Position numbers and translations under genes: made by a program. From JAJDXO01 sp965207535 (GTDB lineage: Bacteria > Pseudomonadota > Alphaproteobacteria > Rhodospirillales > UBA2165): DNA of 64,000 bases. The stretch is taken from assembly GCA_965207535.1 (NCBI GenBank), contig CBDBMR010000006.1, forward strand, positions 62,001 through 126,000, read 5' to 3'. Under the pieces are notes generated by a model. It saw only the letters and a list, made by a program, of their open reading frames with translations. It searched no databases and was not told the origin of the DNA. Positions 41,146-49,951 of the stretch are shown one piece after another; positions within the stretch are counted from its first letter, which is position 1; each line of letters starts with the position of its first letter.

Positions 41146-43743
41146 AGCCGCTTCCGCGTCGACGACGGCCTCTCCGTTCACCTCGAGGCCATCGGCGCCT
41201 GCGGTCACATGGACCGTATCGCCGTCGGAAATCTTGTCATCCAGGATCATGGCGGCGAGCGAATTTTCCAATTTTCGCTGAATGACCCGCTTCAATGGCC
41301 GGGCGCCGTAAACCTGGTCGTACCCCGCATGGGCCAGCCAATCCCGTGCCGTGATGTCGAGATCCAGGGTAATCTTGCGCTCGGCCAGCCGGTCCGACAA
41401 TTGGGCGAGCTGAATATCGACAATACCGCCCATATGTTCCCGAAACAGGCGGTGAAACAGGATCACCTCGTCCAGCCGGTTCAGAAACTCGGGCCGGAAG
41501 GCGTTGCGGACCACTTCCATCACCTCGCCGCGCACCTCGGTGGAATCATGCCCCTCTTCCTGAGCCGCCAGGATCTCCGACCCCAGATTGGAGGTCAGGA
41601 TGATCAGCGTATTGCGGAAATCGACCGTGCGGCCCTGGCCGTCGGTCAGCCGCCCGTCCTCCAGTACCTGAAGGAGGATATTGAAGACATCCGGATGCGC
41701 CTTCTCGACTTCGTCGAACAGCACCACCTGATAGGGCCGCCGCCGGACGGCCTCGGTCAGCGCGCCGCCCTCGTCATAACCCACATATCCCGGAGGCGCG
41801 CCGATCAGGCGGGCCACCGCATGCTTCTCCATATACTCGGACATGTCGATCCGCTGCATGGCGGTCTCGTCGTCGAACAGGAACGCGGCAAGCGCCTTGG
41901 TGAGTTCAGTCTTGCCCACACCGGTCGGGCCGATAAACAGGAAGGAGCCCATCGGGCGCTGCGGATCGCCAAGTCCCGCCCGTGACCGCCGTACCGCATT
42001 CGAAACCGCGGCCAATGCCTCGGCCTGACCGACAACCCGTTCGGCCAGCCGGTCCTCCATTTGAACCAGCTTCTCCCGCTCCCCTTCGAGCATCTTGTCG
42101 ACCGGAATACCGGTCCAGCGGGAGACAACGCCGGCAATGTGTTCCTCGGTCACCGTTTCCTGAACCAGCTTGTGTTCCTCGGCGGCCTCGGCGCGCTCCA
42201 AAACCTGCTCCAGTTCGGGAATTCGGCCGTACTGAAGCTCGCCAGCCTTTTCGTATTGACCGTCGCGAAGGGCGATTTCCATATCGCCGCGCGCCTGGTC
42301 GAGTTCCTCCTTGACCTTCTGGGTGGCGGCGATGTCGGCCTTCTCGTTCATCCACTTTGCGGTCATCTCCGCCGAGCTCTCTTCGAGTCCGGCCAGTTCG
42401 GCCTCCAAGTGCTCCAGGCGATCCTTCGAGGATCTGTCATCCTCTTTCTTCAGCGCTTCGCGTTCGATCTTGAGCTGTATGATCCGCCGGTCGAGTTCGT
42501 CGATATCTTCCGGCTTGGAGTCCACCTCCATGCGCAGCCGGCTCGCCGCTTCATCGACCAGGTCAATGGCCTTGTCCGGCAGGAAGCGGTCCGAGATGTA
42601 TCGGTTGGACAGGATCGCCGCGGAGACCAATGCCCCGTCGGTGATCCGAACGCCGTGGTGAAGGTCATACTTCTCCTTGATGCCCCGGAGGATCGAGATG
42701 GTGTCCTCGACGGTCGGCTCCGCAATGAAGACCGGCTGGAAACGGCGCGCAAGAGCCGCGTCCTTTTCGACGTGTTTGCGGTATTCGTCGAGGGTCGTGG
42801 CGCCGACGCAATGAAGTTCGCCGCGGGCCAGGGCGGGTTTCAGCAGGTTCGAGGCGTCGATGGCTCCCTCGGCGGCGCCGGCGCCGACAAGGGTGTGCAT
42901 TTCATCAATGAACAGGACGATCTCACCCATCGAGTCGACGATCTCGTTCAATACCGCCTTGAGGCGTTCCTCGAATTCGCCGCGAAATTTCGCCCCGGCA
43001 AGCAGGGCGCCCAGATCCAGCACCATCAGACGTTTGTTCTGAAGCGCCTCGGGAACGTCCCCATTGACGATCCGCTGTGCCAGGCCTTCGACGATCGCGG
43101 TCTTGCCGACGCCCGGTTCGCCGATCAGCACGGGGTTGTTCTTCGTGCGCCGGGCCAACACCTGGATGGTGCGGCGGATTTCCTCGTCGCGGCCGATGAC
43201 CGGATCCAGCTTGCCGCCGCGCGCCTCGCCGGTGAGGTCCCGGGCAAACTTCTTCAAGGCGTCGTAGGTATCCTCGGCCGTCGCGGTATCGGCGGTGCGC
43301 CCCTTGCGCACCTCCTCGATGGCCGAATTCAACGATTGGGGCGTCACGCCGGCATCCGCCAGAACCCGGTGGGATTTGGTGTTGGGCATGATCGCCAGCG
43401 CGAGCAGCAGCCGTTCGGCGGTGACGTAGGAATCGCCCGCCTTCTCGGCCAGTTCTTCGGCCTGCCGGAACAGTTTCGACGTTTCCGACGCGAGGTAGAC
43501 CTGTCCGGCCCCGTCGCCTTCGACGACCGTCAACCGCTTGAGTTCTTCGGATACCTTGGCGTGGGCCTCGGTGGCATTGCCGCCCGCGGCCTCTATCAGG
43601 TTGGCGGCCAGACCTTCCCCGTCCTCCAACAGGACCTTGAGGACGTGCTCGGGCGTCAGTTGCTGGTGTGAGGACCGGCTGGCAAGTCCCTGAGCGGATT
43701 GAATGAAACCGCGAGACCGCTCAGTATATTTTTCGGCGTCCAT
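41143..43743 (-). CDS. clpB: ATP-dependent disaggregase ClpB
   Basis: Hexameric AAA+ chaperone resolving protein aggregates with DnaK. 866 residues: Clp-N repeats, first AAA domain with Walker A GEPGVGKT (about 204) and DEMHTL, the coiled-coil middle domain rich in Lys/Glu (about 410-530), second AAA domain with GPTGVGKT (about 605) and the C-terminal domain. Usual alphaproteobacterial neighbour of DUF4167 and prmC, here with a MOSC gene in between. A clear heat-shock promoter was not identified upstream. Confidence 0.97.
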   Translation of the reverse strand: MDAEKYTERSRGFIQSAQGLASRSSHQQLTPEHVLKVLLEDGEGLAANLIEAAGGNATEAHAKVSEELKRLTVVEGDGAGQVYLASETSKLFRQAEELAEKAGDSYVTAERLLLALAIMPNTKSHRVLADAGVTPQSLNSAIEEVRKGRTADTATAEDTYDALKKFARDLTGEARGGKLDPVIGRDEEIRRTIQVLARRTKNNPVLIGEPGVGKTAIVEGLAQRIVNGDVPEALQNKRLMVLDLGALLAGAKFRGEFEERLKAVLNEIVDSMGEIVLFIDEMHTLVGAGAAEGAIDASNLLKPALARGELHCVGATTLDEYRKHVEKDAALARRFQPVFIAEPTVEDTISILRGIKEKYDLHHGVRITDGALVSAAILSNRYISDRFLPDKAIDLVDEAASRLRMEVDSKPEDIDELDRRIIQLKIEREALKKEDDRSSKDRLEHLEAELAGLEESSAEMTAKWMNEKADIAATQKVKEELDQARGDMEIALRDGQYEKAGELQYGRIPELEQVLERAEAAEEHKLVQETVTEEHIAGVVSRWTGIPVDKMLEGEREKLVQMEDRLAERVVGQAEALAAVSNAVRRSRAGLGDPQRPMGSFLFIGPTGVGKTELTKALAAFLFDDETAMQRIDMSEYMEKHAVARLIGAPPGYVGYDEGGALTEAVRRRPYQVVLFDEVEKAHPDVFNILLQVLEDGRLTDGQGRTVDFRNTLIILTSNLGSEILAAQEEGHDSTEVRGEVMEVVRNAFRPEFLNRLDEVILFHRLFREHMGGIVDIQLAQLSDRLAERKITLDLDITARDWLAHAGYDQVYGARPLKRVIQRKLENSLAAMILDDKISDGDTVHVTAGADGLEVNGEAVVDAEAA

Positions 43744-43897
43744 GTTGATCCACCCGTTGTTTCGACAGAGCCATCCGCCCCGATATACCGGCGGCGCATG
43801 GCCCCTCTAAAGATGGGACAATTGTACAATAGCCCTTAATATGTTGCGAATTCAGCGGCCTGCAAGGGCCGCTCACGCCGTCCGGAAGCGGAGACCG

Positions 43898-44662
43898 ATG
43901 ACCCACACGGTGACCGACCTCTATCGTTATCCCATCAAGGGCATGAACGCGGAAGCGTTGGAAGCCGTCGATCTATCGCCCGGCGAAGCATTTCCCCTGG
44001 ATCGGGCCTACGCTTTCGCCCTGACCGGGACCCGGTTCGACGAGAACGACCCGGCTCACCTGCCCAAGACCGACTTCCTGATGTTGATGCGGGATGAGCG
44101 CCTGGCGGAATTGTCGGTTGTCCTCGAAGACAATGCCTCCCGCGCGACAATTTACCAAGGCCCGGATGTTCTGGTCTCCGGCGATGTGTCCGACAGCACT
44201 CGGCGCCGGGCCATCGAACAGGCGGTGGGCGGATTTATGGGACTGCCGGAGAATGACGCGCCGCGCCTGGTTCACGCGGACGGCCATACGTTCTCCGACC
44301 ACAGGAACAAGGTGGTTTCGATCATCAACCTGGCGTCGGTGCGGGCGCTGGAAAAGGCCATGGGAGCGCCGGTCCACCCGTTGAGATTTCGCGGCAACCT
44401 CTATATCGACGGGGGTGAGGCCTGGGAGGAATTCCAATGGATCGACCGGGCGCTCGAGATCGGGACCGCGCGGCTGACAGCCACCAAACGGACCGACCGT
44501 TGCGCCGCAACGAGCGTTAATCCGGTGACGGCCCGGCGTGATTTGAACGTGGTGAACGGCCTGACCCGGGCCTTCGGTCATTTCGACATGGGCATTTATG
44601 CCCGGGTGGAGGAGGGCGGAACGATCGCCGTCGGCGATGCGGTCAGCTTCCCCGCCGATTAG
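43898..44662 (+). CDS. MOSC domain protein
   Basis: 254 residues with an N-terminal MOSC_N beta-barrel (DLYRYPIKGM...LDRAYAF) and a C-terminal MOSC domain carrying a conserved Cys (TKRTDRCAATSVNPVTARRD) as in molybdenum cofactor sulfurase-related and YiiM/mARC-type proteins. GCGGAG upstream supports ATG 43898. It lies between clpB and DUF4167, on the opposite strand to both, so it interrupts a conserved neighbourhood. Substrate unknown. Confidence 0.85.
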   Translation: MTHTVTDLYRYPIKGMNAEALEAVDLSPGEAFPLDRAYAFALTGTRFDENDPAHLPKTDFLMLMRDERLAELSVVLEDNASRATIYQGPDVLVSGDVSDSTRRRAIEQAVGGFMGLPENDAPRLVHADGHTFSDHRNKVVSIINLASVRALEKAMGAPVHPLRFRGNLYIDGGEAWEEFQWIDRALEIGTARLTATKRTDRCAATSVNPVTARRDLNVVNGLTRAFGHFDMGIYARVEEGGTIAVGDAVSFPAD

Positions 44663-44665
44663 GAA

Positions 44666-45178
44666 CTAGGCCGTCGTGGCTTGGTCGGGTGCCGCCTCTT
44701 CGTCTTCGGATGTCGGTTCCGCGGCTTCGACAATCGGTACCACTTCAACTTCCGCATCCTGCTTCGGTTCGGGCGAGTGGTCTTTGCCGTTGCCGTTCTC
44801 GGCCTGTACGTCGGCGGCTTCCGGCCGCTGGTCTTCACCGGTCTCTGCCGTATTGCCGTCGGCTTCGCTCTGAATTTCGGCCGGACGGTCGTCCCCGTTG
44901 CCGCGCCGCCGGCCTCGCTGTTGATCCTGGCGGCCGTTGTCGCCGTCGGCATTCATTATGCGGTAGTAGTGCTCGGCGTGCTGATAGAAGTTCTCCGACG
45001 CGATGCGATCCCCGGAGGATTGCGCATCACGCGCCAATGTCTGGTACTTTTCGAAGACCTGCTGGGCCGTGCCCCTGACCCGGCCTTCCGGCCCGTTGCT
45101 GTCAAAGTTGTTGCTGCGGCCCTGACGCTTTCCTCCACCGCGATTGCGGCTGCGCCGAGGGTTGGAACCCTGTTTCAT
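44666..45178 (-). CDS. DUF4167 domain protein
   Basis: 170 residues: Arg/Gly/Asn-rich basic N-terminus (RRSRNRGGGKRQGRSN), the DUF4167 core VRGTAQQVFEKYQTLARDAQSSGDR...FYQHAEHYYRI, then an acidic Glu/Asp-rich, probably disordered tail. Common in alphaproteobacteria next to prmC and clpB; likely RNA- or ribosome-associated from its basic start, but the function is not established. Confidence 0.9.
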   Translation of the reverse strand: MKQGSNPRRSRNRGGGKRQGRSNNFDSNGPEGRVRGTAQQVFEKYQTLARDAQSSGDRIASENFYQHAEHYYRIMNADGDNGRQDQQRGRRRGNGDDRPAEIQSEADGNTAETGEDQRPEAADVQAENGNGKDHSPEPKQDAEVEVVPIVEAAEPTSEDEEAAPDQATTA

Positions 45179-45402
45179 GTCACCTGTTTCGTTTGCTTAC
45201 GTCCAACAATTTCCGGCCGACGTATTCCCCTAAGATGAGCCCCCACATGGGTGGCTTTTGGCCATTCGCCCTCATCCAACGACGGCAATTTAGGGAGGGT
45301 TTCTATCGCTTGCGCGATGCACGACGTTTACCGTCGGCGTTTACCCTGAGATCAACCTAGTCGCCGGGAACCCCTCTGCCAACCACGGAATCGCGATTAT
45401 TG

Positions 45403-46263
45403 TCATGTATGGGCAACTGTTGCTAAAAGGCAACGCTCACGGTTCGCGAGGTCGCGGCCGCGGGCCGCCACGCAGAACCCTGATTCCATTAGAATTTGGC
45501 TGACGCTGGGGCCCTGCCCGTGTCCGGTCTCGACGATAAGCGCTCCTCCCGGCGCAAGATCGGCGGCCAGCCCGGGAATGAGTTCCCGGTACGCATCCAG
45601 GCCCCGCACACCGGCGAATAGCGCCTGACGGGGTTCAAATTCCGCGACCTCCGGCGGCAACGTCTCCCGCTCCCGGTCGGCGATATAGGGGGGGTTGCAA
45701 AGAATAAGATCGAAGCTCCCGCCGATCGCCGTACCCCAGTTGCCGCAAATGATCCGCGTACGGCTGTCCAGGCCCAATATCCGTGCGTTCCGAAGCGCCG
45801 CCTGGCACGCCCCCGGGCTCAGGTCGACGCCGATGCCGGCCGCATCCGGAAATTCCCGCAGGGCCGACAGGAGCAGGCATCCGGTGCCGGTACCGAGATC
45901 CAGGATACGGCGGGGTGCGCCGCGGCGGAAGTGATCGACAGCCAGCTCGATCAGCGTTTCCGAATCGGGCCTTGGCGTCAGGGTGTCGGCGGTGACCACG
46001 AACTCGTCCTTCCAGAACGCCCGGCGGGCGAGAATTCGGGATATGGGCTCGCGATTTCGGCGGCGCTCGAGAAACCGGCGGTATTGCTCCTCTTGACGAG
46101 TGTCGAGGGCTTGATCGGGTTCGGCAACGATACGCGCCGTGTCGACGTTCATGGCCGCTTCCAGCAGAAGGCGGGCATCCAGGGCCGATGTCTCCACGCC
46201 GGCGCCTTCGAGCGCCATCCGCCCCGCCGAGAGCGCCGCCCTGGTGGTCAACGGCATGGTCAT
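45403..46263 (-). CDS. prmC: Peptide chain release factor N5-glutamine methyltransferase
   Basis: Methylates the GGQ glutamine of RF1 and RF2. 286 residues with an N-terminal helical domain, SAM motif ILDLGTGTGCLLLS and catalytic N-P-P-Y at about residue 190 (LILCNPPYI). The start overlaps the prfA stop by ATGA, coupling it to its substrate protein. The 45179-45402 gap downstream separates it from DUF4167. Confidence 0.95.
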   Translation of the reverse strand: MTMPLTTRAALSAGRMALEGAGVETSALDARLLLEAAMNVDTARIVAEPDQALDTRQEEQYRRFLERRRNREPISRILARRAFWKDEFVVTADTLTPRPDSETLIELAVDHFRRGAPRRILDLGTGTGCLLLSALREFPDAAGIGVDLSPGACQAALRNARILGLDSRTRIICGNWGTAIGGSFDLILCNPPYIADRERETLPPEVAEFEPRQALFAGVRGLDAYRELIPGLAADLAPGGALIVETGHGQGPSVSQILMESGFCVAARGRDLANRERCLLATVAHT

Positions 46264-47333
46264 GAGACGGCGGCGAGGCGCGCCGCCTGATCCTCGGCCG
46301 CCAGCGCGTCGACCATCTCGTCCAGATCACCCTCCAGCACCTTGGGCAATTGATGCAGCGTGAGATTGATGCGGTGGTCGGTGACCCGGCCCTGAGGGAA
46401 ATTGTAGGTGCGAATGCGCTCCGACCGGTCGCCGGAACCCACCTGACTGCGCCGGTCGGCCGCCCGCTCCGCTTCCCGCTCCAGCCGCTCGACCTCGTAG
46501 AGGCGGGCGCGCAATACCTTCATCGCCTTGGCGCGGTTCTTGTGCTGAGACTTCTCATCCTGACACTGGACGACGATGCCGCTCGGCAAATGGGTGATGC
46601 GGACCGCGCTGTCGGTCTTATTCACATGCTGACCGCCCGCACCCTGGGCCCGGTAGGTGTCGATCCTGAGATCCTTGGCGTCGACGGCGATATCGACCTC
46701 TTCCGCCTCGGGCAGCACCGCCACCGTGGCCGCCGAGGTGTGGATGCGGCCCTGGGATTCGGTTTCCGGCACCCGCTGAACCCGGTGGACGCCGGATTCG
46801 TACTTGAGCCGGGCGAAGACGCCGCGGCCGTTGATGCTTGCCATGGCTTCCTTGAAGCCGCCGATCCCCGTCTCCGAGAGCTCGATGACCTCGAAGGTCC
46901 AATTGTGGGTCTCGGCATACCGCTGATACATGCGGAACAGATCGGCGGCGAACAGCGCCGCCTCGTCACCGCCGGTTCCCGCCCGTACCTCGAGGATGGC
47001 GTTTCGGTCATCGGCTTCATCCTTGGGCAGCAGCAAAAGCTGCAGGTCTTTCTCGAGTTCCGGGATACGCTGCTTGAGCGAGCGAAATTCCTCCTCCGCG
47101 AGCTCCTTGACCTCGGCATCGGCGTCGGCATCGGCCATCAATTCCGCGAGGTCGGCGGCCTCGCTCTCGGCGCTCCTCAATCTCTCGATGGCCGCAACGA
47201 TCGTCGACAGATCGGAAAACTCCTTGGAGAGTTTCGCAAATTCCTGGCCGTCGATCCCGTCCCGGCTGGCGAGGGCGTCCTGCAGTTCGGCGTGCCGCGA
47301 GACGACACGCTCGAGTTTCTCATCCAGGCTCAC
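46260..47333 (-). CDS. prfA: Peptide chain release factor 1
   Basis: RF1 terminates at UAA and UAG. 357 residues; the domain 3 loop GAGGQHVNKTDSAVRITH holds the G-G-Q whose Gln is methylated by the overlapping prmC product. The start codon is GTG and overlaps the previous gene by four bases (GTGA), so three genes are translationally chained. Coiled-coil N-terminal domain normal. Confidence 0.96.
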   Translation of the reverse strand: MSLDEKLERVVSRHAELQDALASRDGIDGQEFAKLSKEFSDLSTIVAAIERLRSAESEAADLAELMADADADAEVKELAEEEFRSLKQRIPELEKDLQLLLLPKDEADDRNAILEVRAGTGGDEAALFAADLFRMYQRYAETHNWTFEVIELSETGIGGFKEAMASINGRGVFARLKYESGVHRVQRVPETESQGRIHTSAATVAVLPEAEEVDIAVDAKDLRIDTYRAQGAGGQHVNKTDSAVRITHLPSGIVVQCQDEKSQHKNRAKAMKVLRARLYEVERLEREAERAADRRSQVGSGDRSERIRTYNFPQGRVTDHRINLTLHQLPKVLEGDLDEMVDALAAEDQAARLAAVS

Positions 47334-48550
47334 GCCTGCTTGTCCTTCCTGCCGAACAGGCGCTGAAGCAATCCCAAGCTTTTCTCCGGCCGTCCCAGCA
47401 GCCGGTCGACCAGCAGCCGTGTCGCCTCGTCAGCATCCCCTCCGGCGTCCGTGACCGCGCTTTGGCGCGCGCTTTCGACCTGATGGCGCAGCGCTTCCAA
47501 CTCGGTGGCGCTCTCCTTTCCGGCGTTCCGCAAGTAGCGGTTCACGGCCTCTTCAAGGATCGACCAGCCGGTTTCCGCCTCGGCCTCCCGCTGCCGCCGG
47601 CCCTCCCGCGCCACGCCTTCCAGGTCGTTGAGCGAGTACCGGAACGCGTCTTCCAGGCGGTCGACGGCGGGGTCGACATCGCCGGGGACGCCCGTATCGA
47701 TGAGCAGTACGGGGCGGTGCCGGCGGGCTTTGACCGCCGCGACCATGGCCGGCTCGTCAATGACGTAACGGCGCGTGTTGGTCGCCGTCAGGATGATATC
47801 GGATTTTTCGAGCAGGGACGGCAGCCGATCAAAATCGTCGACGTGGCAGTTCAGGGAAGTCGCCGTGTCTTCGGCCCGCTGCAGGTTTGAATGAATGACC
47901 GTGAGGTCTTTGAGACCGGCCCGCCGCAGGCTGTCCGCAACCTGAATGCCGAGCTCCCCAACGCCGATCAGCAGCGCCGAGCAGTCGTCCAGTTTGCCAT
48001 GCAGGTCGTGTGCGACGCGCACCGCGGCGCCGGCGATGGATGCCGGCCGTCGGTCGAAACCCGCGGCCCGGCCGACCTGCTCGGCGACCTCGTAGGCGGC
48101 GCTCAGGAGCCGTTGGAGGGCCGGCCCATCCATTCCGAGTTCCGCCGCGCGGCGGTGGCTGGCCCGCAACGCGGAGCGAAGGGCGGGCTCGCCGATGATC
48201 AGGCCGTCAAGCGCCGAGGCTTCGGCAAAGACATGCCGGATGGCCTTCTCGTCGGTGATGACGTAGAGCTGTTCCTCGGCCTCCGCCCTGCTCAAACCCG
48301 CCCGGTCGGCCAATATTCGAGCGACGTTCGGGGCGATGGATTCGCAGTCGTCATGCAGCGCCAGTACCTCCACCCGGTCATCGGTGGACAGGTAGAGAGC
48401 CTCACGGATATCGGCTTCCCGCAACTGATCGACCAGCCCCGGCAGCGCACCTTCATCCATGTGCAGCCTGTCGCGCACCGACATGGTGGACGACCGATGA
48501 TCGGCCCCGATAACAAGCGGTTTGACGATTGAGATGTCTGCCTCGTTCAT
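47330..48550 (-). CDS. Glutamyl-tRNA reductase homologue lacking the catalytic Cys
   Basis: 406 residues, homologous along its length to HemA-type glutamyl-tRNA reductase: N-terminal GADHRSSTMSVRDRL, a Rossmann motif GVGELG (about 200) and C-terminal dimerisation helices. The catalytic motif S-T-C-N-R reads S55-T-D-D-R59, so the thioester-forming Cys is Asp57, and the conserved GExQILGQ region reads GEPALRSAL. It should not make glutamate-1-semialdehyde. Alphaproteobacteria normally make 5-aminolevulinate by ALA synthase, so this is likely a repurposed pseudoenzyme. The frame is intact and lies between hisS and prfA, overlapping prfA by 4 nt. Confidence 0.8.
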   Translation of the reverse strand: MNEADISIVKPLVIGADHRSSTMSVRDRLHMDEGALPGLVDQLREADIREALYLSTDDRVEVLALHDDCESIAPNVARILADRAGLSRAEAEEQLYVITDEKAIRHVFAEASALDGLIIGEPALRSALRASHRRAAELGMDGPALQRLLSAAYEVAEQVGRAAGFDRRPASIAGAAVRVAHDLHGKLDDCSALLIGVGELGIQVADSLRRAGLKDLTVIHSNLQRAEDTATSLNCHVDDFDRLPSLLEKSDIILTATNTRRYVIDEPAMVAAVKARRHRPVLLIDTGVPGDVDPAVDRLEDAFRYSLNDLEGVAREGRRQREAEAETGWSILEEAVNRYLRNAGKESATELEALRHQVESARQSAVTDAGGDADEATRLLVDRLLGRPEKSLGLLQRLFGRKDKQA

Positions 48551-48566
48551 TGGCCTGAATCGCCGA

Positions 48567-49814
48567 CTAGCTACGGTACTTTTCGAGCGGCGCCTGGACG
48601 TCGGCCAAGGGTACCTCGGATTGCTCGCCGGAATCCATGTCCCGCAACGTCACCGTGCCCCGCGCCAACTCGTCGTCGCCGAGCAGCAGCGCCGCAACGG
48701 CACCAAGCCTGTCGGCGCGCTTCATACGCCTGGCGAGGTTGCCCGAGTACCCCATCTCGACGACGAAACCCGCGGCACGCAAGCCATGAGCGATTTTGAT
48801 CAGCTCCGTGTTCGCGGCGTCGCCGACGGGAATCAACGCGATTGGCCGGCGTCGGGGCTCACCATCCTCGACCAACAACGACAGCCGCTCGACCCCCGCG
48901 GCCCAGCCGACCCCCGGCGTGGAGGGCCCGCCCATTTGTTCCACCAGGCCGTCGTAACGCCCGCCTGCCAGCACGGCGCTCTGTGCGCCCAACGCCGTCG
49001 TCGTGAACTCGAAAGCCGTATGGCAGTAGTAGTCGAGACCCCGCACCAGGGTTGGATTAAGCGTGTAGGGGATGTCCAGGCTTTCGATCCCCGCCAAAAC
49101 CTCGTCGAAGAATGAGCGCGAACGGCCGTTCAGGCTGTCCCGGAGGACCGGGGCATTGGCGACGATTTCCCGGTCCGCCGCGTCCTTCGAATCCAGCACG
49201 CGCAACGGATTGCGGTTGAGCCGCTCACGGCTGTCCTCGGAGAGCGCGTCGCCGTGTGAACCGAGATAGCCGACCAGCGTTTCCCTGTAGGCCTGGCGGG
49301 TTTCGGCGTCGCCAAGGCTGTTGATTTCCAGGGTTACCGCGCCGGAGAGGCCCAGCTCTCTCAAGTAGTTGTAGGCGAGGGAGATGACCTCGATGTCTCC
49401 CGTTGGCTTGTCGACCCCCATGAGTTCGACGCCGACCTGCCGGAATTCGCGCCATCGGCCCTTCTGCGGCCTCTCGTAGCGGAACATGGGACCGCGATAG
49501 AAAAATTTGAGCGGCAGGTTCTGTTGGAGACCGTTGGAGATGTACGCCCGGGCCACGCCGGCCGTGCCTTCGGGGCGCAGGGTGATCTTATCGCCCCCCT
49601 TGTCCTCGAAGGTGTACATCTCCTTGGTGACGATGTCCGAGGTGTCGCCCAGTGTCCGGCTGAACACCTCGGTAAATTCGAACACCGGTGTGGTGATCTC
49701 GCCATAGCCGAACCGCTCGGCCACATGGTACGCGGTTTCCTCGACCCGCCGGTACCGCCGATTGTCGTCTGGCAGAATATCGTGGGTACCGCGGACGGAG
49801 TTCAAGCTGGGCAT
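48567..49814 (-). CDS. hisS: Histidyl-tRNA synthetase
   Basis: Class II aminoacyl-tRNA synthetase, 415 residues. Motif 2 region FRYERPQKGRWREFRQ, histidine-binding LVRGLDYYCHTAFEF and motif 3 GVGWAAGVERL are present, plus the C-terminal anticodon-binding domain (IALIPVGDAANTELI). Followed after 16 nt by the HemA-like gene and then prfA, in one probable transcript. Confidence 0.96.
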   Translation of the reverse strand: MPSLNSVRGTHDILPDDNRRYRRVEETAYHVAERFGYGEITTPVFEFTEVFSRTLGDTSDIVTKEMYTFEDKGGDKITLRPEGTAGVARAYISNGLQQNLPLKFFYRGPMFRYERPQKGRWREFRQVGVELMGVDKPTGDIEVISLAYNYLRELGLSGAVTLEINSLGDAETRQAYRETLVGYLGSHGDALSEDSRERLNRNPLRVLDSKDAADREIVANAPVLRDSLNGRSRSFFDEVLAGIESLDIPYTLNPTLVRGLDYYCHTAFEFTTTALGAQSAVLAGGRYDGLVEQMGGPSTPGVGWAAGVERLSLLVEDGEPRRRPIALIPVGDAANTELIKIAHGLRAAGFVVEMGYSGNLARRMKRADRLGAVAALLLGDDELARGTVTLRDMDSGEQSEVPLADVQAPLEKYRS

Positions 49815-49951
49815 CGGGGTTCCTTCGAATCTAGGCGCGTCTTGTCACCGGTATGCGGGTTATAGCCCCGTGAACGCCGAGGCGCCAGACACGGGCAAAC
49901 CGGCGGCGGCGCGCCGCCGCGCGGGCGCTCGACAATCTGCGGCAAGGATAG

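Noticed and set aside
43744..43897. Sigma-32 promoter for clpB
   Set aside because: CCCATCTTT on the minus strand resembles a -10 element, but no CTTG-type -35 lies at suitable spacing.
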